This document shows positions 13,625 to 23,100 of a stretch of 24,535 bases of DNA, in pieces. The position numbers and the translations under genes are program-made. The stretch's first letter is position 1. Every line of letters starts with the position of its first letter. The notes under the pieces were generated by a model. That model was not told where the DNA came from. It searched no databases and saw only the letters and a list, made by a program, of their open reading frames with translations. The stretch is from a virus: positions 1-24,535 of the IMG/VR virus record IMGVR_UViG_3300030110_001802; one strand, 5' to 3'.

Positions 13625-13699
13625 CTAAATTTCTGCACATGCATAGCAATTAATCTCAAGACCTACTGCTATTTCTCTCATTATTGGTTTCTTCCACAT
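13625..13699 (-). CDS. pqqA: PqqA-like peptide (24 aa, putative PQQ precursor)
   Basis: A 24-codon frame (MWKKPIMREIAV, then GLEINCYACAEI) closely resembles PqqA, the ribosomally made precursor of the redox cofactor pyrroloquinoline quinone. From memory, Methylobacterium PqqA shares W, P, the E-I-x-V-G-M/L-E core, Y and the A-E-I end at the same spacing. Glu15 and Tyr19 form the E-x3-Y pair that the radical-SAM enzyme PqqE cross-links with help from PqqD. A strong AAGGA site lies eight bases before the ATG, within the end of the holin-like gene, whose stop is four bases away. No pqqB, C, D or E is present in the window, so the peptide would need host enzymes or has another role. Two extra cysteines (18 and 21) are unusual. 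Confidence 0.7.
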   Translation of the reverse strand: MWKKPIMREIAVGLEINCYACAEI

Positions 13700-13703
13700 G
13701 GAA

Positions 13704-13910
13704 TTATTCCTTCCCAGTTTGTTTAGCTTTACCTATATTTAAGGCAGCCCATTCAAGCAACTTGTATACTTTACCAAGTGCTGAATTTGGATCAGGGGTT
13801 TTAGTTCCTGCTATTACTACACTAGCAACAGTTACTATAGATGTAACAGCAGCTATTATCTCAGGAGACATTGCCCATAATTGTTGTATAAGTCCTACTT
13901 CTTCAGTCAT
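13704..13910 (-). CDS. Holin-like small membrane protein (68 aa)
   Basis: A strong GGAGG site precedes the ATG. The protein has a short polar N-terminus, one hydrophobic segment (PEIIAAVTSIVTVASVVIAG, about residues 16-35) and a conserved-looking tail TKTPDPNSALGKVYKLLEWAALNIGKAK. Small phage proteins with one membrane helix followed by TPDPxxxxGKxYKxxEWxALNIGKAK are often annotated as holins. The nearby spanin-like genes support a role in membrane permeabilisation at lysis. No endolysin is adjacent, so the identification stays tentative. Confidence 0.55.
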   Translation of the reverse strand: MTEEVGLIQQLWAMSPEIIAAVTSIVTVASVVIAGTKTPDPNSALGKVYKLLEWAALNIGKAKQTGKE

Positions 13911-14205
13911 TATATTCCTCCATAGTCATTAAAGAATCCGAATGGATTTTATGTATCATTGTCTGTAAAGCAAAAGACAAATCAGTTAATTTAATTGATC
14001 CAGCAAAGTAATCCATTATAGGTTCATTCTTACTAAACATTAGAAGAACAAGACCTTCAACATCTCCTGTATCAATCTTATCTTGTAACATCTTAACACA
14101 TTTCTTCATCATTTCCAATGCCTTCTCCTTACCAACAGGAGTAAGGTCTCCGTCATCGTTGTGATCTTTGATATTACCAGAGTTAAAGTTAATTATATCA
14201 GCCAT
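13903..14205 (-). CDS. Hypothetical protein (100 aa or slightly shorter)
   Basis: The ATG at 14205 is chosen because AGGTG lies just upstream, while the longer frame from 14268 would overlap the glycosyltransferase gene by 71 bases. The product starts MADIINFNSGNIKD, has an acidic linker (HNDDGDLTPVGKEK), a helix with two lysine-flanked Met pairs (ALEMMKKCVKMLQDKI) and a second half containing DVEGLVLLMFSKNEPIMDYF and AGSIKLTDLSFALQTMIHKI. Small phage proteins with a D-x-x-G-L-V-L-x-x-x-S-K pattern are common but have no known function. It overlaps its neighbours by eight bases on each side. Confidence 0.6.
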   Translation of the reverse strand: MADIINFNSGNIKDHNDDGDLTPVGKEKALEMMKKCVKMLQDKIDTGDVEGLVLLMFSKNEPIMDYFAGSIKLTDLSFALQTMIHKIHSDSLMTMEEYND

Positions 14206-16384
14206 ATAACACCTGTTTATAATCAGGAGATAGCTTCTTACTACCATTAGTTTTCCATAAAGTACCACCTAATCCTGTACCATGTAGTTCTAAACTAATA
14301 TCTTTAGGTCTAGTATCAAAAAATTTCTCTAGATCCTGTGCACCAGCTAGTAATTCTCCTGTTGTCCAGAACTGTTCTTTATCTACATTAACTTTAAGAA
14401 AAGCTTTCTGACCTTCATCATCTAGTTTCTCTGGTTCTTTAGGCTCATCCTTTAAACTAAAATCAAAACCATGTAGTTTAAAATCTCTGAACCCTAGAGT
14501 ATGCATGATAGATACACTACGCATCGCAGCATTAGTACCACCAGTAATCCACACTATAGACTTATCCATATCGGGAACTCCTTGTGCTACTGCCTCACTA
14601 TATGCGTGCCATCCTATAATCTGTGCATGTTTCTCTAGTAGTAAATTAGTTACAGATATATCTGTCATACCAGCTACTAAAAATAATGTAGAAGGATCAA
14701 CTGTTTTAAATAAATCTGTTCTTACTACACCATGTGTAGACAAGCCAGTAACAGGTCTAGGATCTAGTATGGTACACACCCAAGGTTTAATACCATTCTC
14801 TAGTAGTATAGGATAAGAATGTTTAACACATACTACTTTAGCTTTAGGATTTTCTTTTATTTGTTTCTTAATTAAATCTATATCTAGTGAGGGACCAGCA
14901 GATACTAATATAATTGTACCATCATTAGCTGTGCATCCATGATTCATCCATCTAGGAATAAGTTTAAAATTTTCTTTTATGTTATTAAGTATATGTTCCT
15001 TTGGCATACTATCTTTAGGAGTTACTACGATAGGAACTTTAGGTTGAAATATATTTTCTTTCTTATCACATACTATAACTAAACCAATAAGACCTGTACC
15101 TAAACAAGGATCACTACTACGTAAGACAGAATTAGGTTTAGTAATCTTTTCTACTACTTGATTAACACCACAGTATTCTTCATCAGGTTTCTTACCCCCT
15201 TTATCTTTACCAAAGTAATCATCAAAAACAATTTGAGGATTATGTTTAAGCATTTCATAAGTATGATGTACAGTTTCATAAGATGTACCACCACCTATCA
15301 ATACAAAGTCAGCATTCATTTTTTCTTTAAGAGTTGTTTTAACATCACCCTTGTATAATTTATATGTAAGAGTTTTTCCTCCATCTCTTAATGTAAGAGC
15401 TAAGTCTTTTAATTTTTCTTCCATCTCTTTTAAACTAAACATAGGTTTATTATTAAACTCTTTAAGATTTAATTCAGGAGTAGTATCTTCAAACAAATCA
15501 TACCCAGTATAATGTACTGCATCTGTATGTTTTAATGCATGTTGAATCATCATGAGAGCACGAGCTCCTGTATTAGTACCTGTTTCTATAATTGTTTTAG
15601 GTTTGTAATGATCAACCATATCTCCTACAAATTTATAACGAGGAGCTAATGCATTAAGTTCTTTCTTCATACCTTTATTATGATACATGATACTGCTTAA
15701 ATGAGATTGACCAAAAGCATCTATACCTTTTACATTAGGAGTTAAGTTATCTGCTACTAAACCATGAGCTTTATGTACAATAAGAAGTCTATCAAATATA
15801 AAACCATCATGCCATTCTCTATATGCTATTGTTTCTCCAGCATCATAACAACCTCTGAAGTCTTCAAGAAATTCTTTACCCATCATACTTAAAAGATTAA
15901 TACCTATGAAAGAAGTTTCACTATAATCTATATCATTTCTACCGAGATGTATTATATCTTTATCACCTGCAGTTAGCTTATCTAAAAAAGACACAGGAAC
16001 ATCTGCATGAGTAATGGTATCTGCATCTAACCAAAACATCCAATGTGTTTTATCATGCCAATGACCACGAGCTGACTCCGTTAGACCATAGATTTTATGA
16101 CACCATTTAATACAATCTCTTTTCCAATCATAAGGTCTATCCCCTGTATGACTACTACTAATATGAGTCATCTTCTTTCTATACTCTAACATAGCTTTAA
16201 CATCATTTAAATTTTTATAAATAATATTCTTAGCTTTAGGTGCTGACTTAGGTAACTTAAAGTCATGATACCATGCTTCTAATGTTATACTTTTATCCCA
16301 ATGTTTTTTAAAACTCTTGAGCATTTCTTGTGCATATTTATTATAACCTTCTTCATTAAAGGAGGTGACTACTACGTAACTCAT
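14198..16384 (-). CDS. Glycosyltransferase / methyltransferase-like / DUF115 (MptE-like) fusion, 728 aa
   Basis: Three domains can be read. Residues 1 to about 230 look like a glycosyltransferase: MSYVVVTSFNEEGYNKYAQE, a metal-binding WLDADT near 119-124, and YREWHDGFIFD. Residues about 240-440 resemble a SAM-binding Rossmann domain (KTIIETGTNTGARALMMIQH near 258-278, GYDLFEDTTPE, ADFVLIGGGTSYETV). Residues about 480-680 match the DUF115/MAF family with its MptE-like fold: ILVSAGPSLDIDLIKKQ near 492, ENGIKPWVCTILDPRP, VWITGGTNAAMRSVSIM near 612 and LGFRDFKLHGFDFSL. MAF proteins transfer nonulosonic sugars to flagellin. Here the fusion could glycosylate a virion or host surface component. The stop of the upstream glycosyltransferase overlaps its start (ATGA), so the two are probably partners. 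Confidence 0.75.
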   Translation of the reverse strand: MSYVVVTSFNEEGYNKYAQEMLKSFKKHWDKSITLEAWYHDFKLPKSAPKAKNIIYKNLNDVKAMLEYRKKMTHISSSHTGDRPYDWKRDCIKWCHKIYGLTESARGHWHDKTHWMFWLDADTITHADVPVSFLDKLTAGDKDIIHLGRNDIDYSETSFIGINLLSMMGKEFLEDFRGCYDAGETIAYREWHDGFIFDRLLIVHKAHGLVADNLTPNVKGIDAFGQSHLSSIMYHNKGMKKELNALAPRYKFVGDMVDHYKPKTIIETGTNTGARALMMIQHALKHTDAVHYTGYDLFEDTTPELNLKEFNNKPMFSLKEMEEKLKDLALTLRDGGKTLTYKLYKGDVKTTLKEKMNADFVLIGGGTSYETVHHTYEMLKHNPQIVFDDYFGKDKGGKKPDEEYCGVNQVVEKITKPNSVLRSSDPCLGTGLIGLVIVCDKKENIFQPKVPIVVTPKDSMPKEHILNNIKENFKLIPRWMNHGCTANDGTIILVSAGPSLDIDLIKKQIKENPKAKVVCVKHSYPILLENGIKPWVCTILDPRPVTGLSTHGVVRTDLFKTVDPSTLFLVAGMTDISVTNLLLEKHAQIIGWHAYSEAVAQGVPDMDKSIVWITGGTNAAMRSVSIMHTLGFRDFKLHGFDFSLKDEPKEPEKLDDEGQKAFLKVNVDKEQFWTTGELLAGAQDLEKFFDTRPKDISLELHGTGLGGTLWKTNGSKKLSPDYKQVLYG

Positions 16385-17124
16385 ATCTTAAATCTTCCTC
16401 TTATACTATTTAAATGTTCTACTTCGTTGAGCCATTCTTGGGCATACTCAGTCTCTCTATAGTCTCTGAACCAAGGTCCGCCAAGGCTGTAATGAACAGC
16501 TTTAACCACGTTAGTATCTGGGCTGACGTCAGGTACATAGTTCCAACTATGAGGTAGAGTACCGATGTCAGAATTATCCAACCACCCAAACTGATGCAGG
16601 TAAGAACCATCAGAATGATTTGCTTTAGTCCTGTCCATTGTATTATTTTTGGGATGTCCGATATTCCAGAGAACAAGCGAAGACCATAATTTTTTATTGT
16701 AGTTTTGTTGAACCATTCCATCCATCTTTATCCCATCATCTAGAGTGTAATCATGCTTAACACACATGACTGCATAATCATTATTAACCATATCAAATAA
16801 CTCACAGACATCACCACGAAAAAGAAAATCAGAATCACAGAACATTGCCCATCCTTCTGTCATTCCATTACGTCTACATATTTCTGGTACTAAAAATCTA
16901 GTGTGAGAAAATTCGGTTGAGAAAGGTCTACCATCTGTGGTATCCCAGTACTGACCATCACCTTCTATTCGCCATGGTCTATCAAAGAGTCCTTGCCTTC
17001 GCAACTCTCTATGTTCTAATTTAATTATATCTACAGGAGCAGAAGAGTGCCTTCTTATGGAATGCTTACACACTTCATAGGGCACATGCTCACGAGAATC
17101 ATATCCAATAAAGATTCGTAACAT
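16381..17124 (-). CDS. GT8-like glycosyltransferase (247 aa)
   Basis: The ATG at 17124 has AAAGGAA seven bases upstream and starts directly at the conserved MLRIFIGYDSREHVPYEVCK strand, so I prefer it to the start at 17172. The protein has the Rossmann-like N-terminus of family 8 type enzymes, a TEFSHTRFLVPEICRRN helix, the DxD metal/nucleotide-sugar site FCDSDFLFRGD near residues 93-103, an LWSSLVLWNIGHPKN acceptor-side segment and a late AVHYSLGGPWF with a family-typical HY/GG pair. It probably transfers a sugar from a nucleotide donor. It is coupled to the DUF115 fusion gene downstream. Confidence 0.75.
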   Translation of the reverse strand: MLRIFIGYDSREHVPYEVCKHSIRRHSSAPVDIIKLEHRELRRQGLFDRPWRIEGDGQYWDTTDGRPFSTEFSHTRFLVPEICRRNGMTEGWAMFCDSDFLFRGDVCELFDMVNNDYAVMCVKHDYTLDDGIKMDGMVQQNYNKKLWSSLVLWNIGHPKNNTMDRTKANHSDGSYLHQFGWLDNSDIGTLPHSWNYVPDVSPDTNVVKAVHYSLGGPWFRDYRETEYAQEWLNEVEHLNSIRGRFKI

Positions 17125-17190
17125 GCTATTTCCTTTCATGTACGTATTATATGAGATATGTAAGGGCCTCACAAGGAAAAGTTTAGGAAC

Positions 17191-20100
17191 CTAACGATTT
17201 AATTCTATAGATCTTTGACGTAAAGGTTTAGATACAGGAGAGATAGCTCCCGGTAAGTTTGAATAAGCCTGTCTTAATCTACTATGAACACTTGTTTGAA
17301 TAGTGTTACTTGGATCTATCTTATCTTCTGGATCTTTACCAGCATCATGCTCTATAATTTCTCTAAAATAATCACTTACTTCATTCATTAATTTTCTTTT
17401 TTTATCTTCATCTTCTTCTCGGTAACTCATTAATACTTTTTTAGTTATACGATCTACATACTTATCTCTTATTGCAGACATTCTACTACCCATCCATTTA
17501 TTTCTTTGAGTTTGTTCTCTGCTTTTAGATACAGTTGTTGTAGTAAATCCAATAGCATTCCATAGTCTATCCATTCCGTCCAACCCATCATCTAATTGTC
17601 TTCCTGTTCCTGTAAATACACCTTCAGTAGAATTATAATATGCATTAACAAGATTAGTAGTCATAGCAGTTGGAGGAAAATATAAAGCAGCTTTAAAATA
17701 ATTTCCTTGAGCTATATTACCAAATACATTCTCTGACCAACCTTCAATAAAAGAAGCTGAAGGACCACCAATTAATTTAAAAGGTACTTGAAATATATTT
17801 CTTGTTTGCATATTTAATAAATTTTGAAACGGAGATAAAGCTATTCTTTTTCCTATACTAATAGGACCATAACCTTCCAGAGGTCCTCTTAATAAAGCTG
17901 CAGCAGTATCAGGATCAAGTCCAGCATCATCTACTAAAACTTCATTAAGAGTTTCATATACACTAGTTACAGGTAAACCTAAAGATTTAGAAAGTAATCT
18001 TACTATATCATCTAAATCATCTACAAATGGAAAAGCAAATAAACCACCTAAAGCCATTTGTTGTCCTACTAAAGCAATTAACATTCTTTGTCTTTGTGCA
18101 TTATCTACAAATGGTAATTGTTGATCTCCATATCTTCCAAACAATGCATTACCATATATTTCTATCATCATAGTAACAAAACCTAAGAACTGTAAAGGAA
18201 CACCACCTACTAATCTCATAGCTCTAGCTCTATTGTATGGATCTAAATTAAACTGTGTTGAATTAGAGACAGTAGTACCTGCTGCTTTTAATTCTTCTAG
18301 AGATCCTTGCCTTACTTCACTTAATCTTTCTTGTCCGGGTATACCATCAGCAAAAGTTATAAGTTCTTGAGTACCAAATTTTTTAGCTAATCTTATACCA
18401 GCAAGAGAAGCAGTCATTCTGTTAATCATCTCTCCACCAGCATACATACTTGTTAAGAATCTAGATAATTGTCCTGTTCTTTTAGTTATAATATTTGCAG
18501 CCTCAGTAGGAATACTATCACCAATGACTTTTTCTTTCATAAAGGTAGATGTTACATCAGCATTGTTTGCAATAGCTTCTGTATTCATTTTACCAAATGT
18601 ACCTTCTGCCATTTGCATAGACATAATAGTATATTCTTCTTCAGTAACAAATTTTTTCCATTTAGAATATAATTCATTTCCTCTAACTTCACTCGGAGTC
18701 CATTCACTTCTTGGTTTTCCTTTTTCTGGTAAAGGTGGAATCATAAACTCTTGAGGATTCCATATAATATTTTTTATCATTCTACCTGCATCTGAAAAAG
18801 ATTTAAGAACTGTTCCTCTTCCTTTTAATCCATATGCACCATAAAGAAAAGAAGCTGTTACAAAATTTTGAGATAAGTTAACCATTAAAGAAGATATATT
18901 ACCACCAAGAAATCCATTGAAGGCTACAGTTTTAAAGAAAGACATAGCAGAAGTTGGAGAGAAAACAAATTTAGCAGCAGCTTTACCAGTATCAGCTAAA
19001 GATTCTCCACCGAGTATACCAAAGGCAGGTCTTTCATCTGTTAGTTCTTTACGTTTTTCTAAAACTCTAAGCTCATCTCTTATATCAGACTCAGTATTTA
19101 AACGAGCTACTAATCTTCCAGCTTTTACTGTATATAAACCCATAGCTTCACCAACATATACCTCCATATTTTCTGGAGTTATATATCCAGCAATACCTCT
19201 ACTGTAAGTAGTATGTCTTTGAAAACTTCTCATTTTTAAATTGGTATTATAAGCTTTAATATTATTACGAAGTCTATCTTCAAATTCTTTTCTACCTGCT
19301 TCATCCATATTATTAAGTAATCTATCTTGTTCTAATATTAATCTTTCTATACTTTCTAATCCAACATCTATTTGATCTGCATCTGTTCCTTCTGAATGAC
19401 CTTTATATATTAATTCTACATCTTCATCAAATTCTAATTGACCAGTATTTGTATTTACTTTTTGATAATCATTTTTCCAATTAGGCATATGTTTATCTAC
19501 ATATTTTTTAGCAGATCTTTTAAAATTATTTTTATAAAGCACTCTACTATATGCAGGAACTACTACCTCTCTTCTAAATACTGTTTCATATTCTGGTTCA
19601 CCTTTTTTATTTACTACTACTTCACCGGTTTGTGGATCTCGTATTTTTTTACGGATGCTGATATACCCATCTCCTTCACGAACACTTGGAAAGTATCCAC
19701 TCTTTTGTTTTGCTTCCATATCTTCTATCATATTAGCAAGACCTTCATACTCTTCTTTTAAATCTAATTGAGCTACACTTTCAGTTTGAGATGAAAGTAA
19801 TTCTGCTCTTTGTCTTACTACTCCTGCCATAGTTGTAGGTAAAGGTTCTTGATTAACATCAGCATTATTATTTTTAGCATTCTGTTCTATATTTATTTCT
19901 ACTTCTTTTTGTAATGTTTCAAATAAATTAGGATCACTAACTCCTAGTCTTTCTATTCTACCCCAACCATTTATAATAGCTCTTGTATAATTGTTCCATA
20001 AAAAATCTAAAGATTGATAAATTGCTTTAACAGAATTAGCAGTTGCCACATCATTTATTACTATAGTATCACCTACTTCAAGTCCATACATTTTTTCATT

Positions 20101-23100
20101 AAAAGATTTACCACCTTGAGATTTATCTAAAGCATCTTGAAAATACTCTTTGGTATATCTTTCTGGAGCAGCTTCTACTCTATCAATTATTTCTTGAGTA
20201 TCAGTTAATATTTCACCATTAGGCAATTCGTCAGTAGGTGCACTTCTTACTTTTCCATAGTCTCTATAAGAAAATATATTTGGAATACTTAAAGTTAAAC
20301 TACCATCAGGATTATATGTAGGTGCTACCCCTATTGTTTTAGCAGCTTGTATTAACTTATCCGCTTGTCTTCTTTGTGTGCTATTTAATCCTGCATATGC
20401 TGAAGCCATAACCATAGATTTATTAACAATACCTCTAAATGTTTCATCATATTTTCTAAGTAATTTATGAAGAGGTCTATAAGCAGAAAATTTATCTGCT
20501 AAATATTGTTGACTATTAAACCACTTAGGATATAAACTAATATTAGCAAGTCCACCCTCAAGTTTTTCTTTAGATGTGACAAGTTCTTGAGGCCCATCTT
20601 TTTCATTATATTCAGCAAAAATTTTAGATTGACTTCTATTAGCTTTAGGATTAATTCCACCAGTACCATCTACTGTAGCAGCTTTTTCAGCATTCTCTAG
20701 TATGTCGGTATCTTGTTTTATATTCTTTTTTTCTGGTTTAGTTAATATTTTTTTTATTTCATCTCTAGTAGGATACCTTCCAAAAGCTGAAGAAGTAGGA
20801 ACATCTCGATTTATAAAATCATCTAGTTGTTTAACTAATTCTTGCTTTGTTTCAAGTTCTTCTCCAAGTGATATGATTTCTTGGTCAACTATTTTAACAG
20901 CATCTTTTTCTTTTAATAATCTATAATTTTTTCTAGCTTCTTTTTTAGATATTATTCTATCATTTATATCTAATATCTCTCCATTATATAAAGTAATATC
21001 ATCTAGCATTTCTTGAGGAGAAGAATAAGCTCTATCTTTTCTATTTCTAATACCACTATTTAATGAGTCTATTTTAAACTGTAGTTGTAAACTTACTCCT
21101 ACTGGGTAAGGAAGATTAGATAATTTATCTTGTGCTCTTCTTCCCGGAAATTCTACATCAACAAAATCAATTATACTCTCTCTTATACCAGCTAATTGTT
21201 GTTCATCAGTTTGTGGTTGGATACTAAATTTTTTATCATTACGTAAAGTTTTAATTCTATTTTTATTTCCTTTACCTCTTACTGTCCAACGAGATGCTTG
21301 TACATTTTGTAACGGACCTACATCTCTAGCCTCACTAACTTGCATTGTTTTTGGTTGTCCTCTTGGCAAGTCCTTCAGCTCTATTTCATATCCCATTCTT
21401 GATTCAAAGTCTCTTTTACTTTCTCTAGGTTGTATAGCATATATATTTTTCTTCTGTTCATGTTGCTCTAGAATCCAATCTCGTATTTGATTTTTACTAT
21501 GCCTATCTGCATATTCTATAGGAGAAACTTTTAGATAAGGACCATCCGAATTACTTTCTTTTATATATAAAACATTTCTTGTTTTTTCAGGTGTACCAAA
21601 GTCAGTAATACTTCCATAGCTATCTGTTTTCTGATTTTTTATTTTTCTAGTTTGTGCTTCAGCTGAGGTTAATGAGTTTCCTCCCATTTCTCTTAGGTCA
21701 TTATTATACGGTTGTGCCTTAATCTTATAATCAAATCCTTGATAAGAATTTTTAGCTACAAATTCTGGAAAAAAACCTTCTTGTGTTATATTAGAAAATA
21801 CAAGTTTACTTTTTATTGGCTTACCTTCTTCTTTTCTATTTCTAACTTCTTTAGTTGCAATAAATTCTTTATCACCTACTCTAAAATTATAAGTATCTTT
21901 ATTACCTTTAGTTTTCTTTTCACTTTGTAATGCTTTTAAGTCTTGTCCTTGTACAGCTTTAAGATCTTTATTGTTTAAACTTTTATCAGTATATTTCCAC
22001 TTAACTCCTTTTCTTTCTATAAATCCTTTATCTATTAAAGAAGTAAAAATAGATGATGCTGTTTGACTATCTTCAGGATCACTTAATCCAAATCTTTCTC
22101 TGAAAGAATCATATGTTTGTAATTTATTTTCTTTATTATTATAATTAAAATCAGAAGTTACTACTGCTTTCATATATTCTACAGGTTTTTTATTAACTTG
22201 ATTACTTAAATTTTTTAAATCTTCTTCTTGAATACGAACTGACTCTTGAGCAATTGCTTGATCATCAGGCTCATCTGGACGTTGACCTTCTTCTGTTACT
22301 GTAGATACATCTTTTAAAGATGCGTCTATTGCTGCTTGTTGTTGAGTTACTAAAGGATTATATGGAGACATAAATAATTCACCTAAATCTGCATCTAATC
22401 CTAAAATTATATTATCTTCTGGATCTCTTAATATTTTTATATCTCTAGCAGGATCATAATTTCTACCTGTAGCTGCTCCAGTAACTCCACCAAAACCAGC
22501 ACCAGCAATAACACCCATCACAGTAGCTTCTAATAATCTTTCAGCTCTATTCATTACTTCTTTATCAGTAACTGCTTCACCTATTTCAATAGCAGTAAGC
22601 TCTTGTAATCTTTCTGTCAAACCTTCTGAACCTGCACCTAATGTACCAATAGCTAAAGCTTTTCCTTTTCTTCCTCTAGGAAATTTTAAACGTGCAGCTT
22701 TAGTAAGAGCTCTAGTAGCTGTACCTATAGAACCTTTAGCTATAGATTCTGTTACTCCATTATTAATTAAACCTTTTAAGATAGTATCTTTTGGAATACC
22801 TTTTTTTAAACTGGCTAGAACAGGAACTGATAAAGCAGCTACATCAAGAGCACCAATAACAGCACCACCACCCAAAGCTGCCCAAGGATTTTCTGCATTA
22901 GGATCTAATTCTTTTATTGTAGATTGAACTTCACCTGTTCCTAAAACAGCAGAAGGTAAGAATGCACCAATACCAGCACCAATAGCAGCACCAAGAGGAA
23001 CACCTACTACTTTTAATGGAACGAGAGGACCTGTAAGAACATTAGCAATACCAGCACCAGCTTTAGCTCCAGCAAAACCACCTCCAAGAGACAAGCCCAT

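Noticed and set aside
14505-14816. A + strand frame antisense to the DUF115 domain
   Set aside because: It lies wholly within a well supported gene and has no recognisable protein features.
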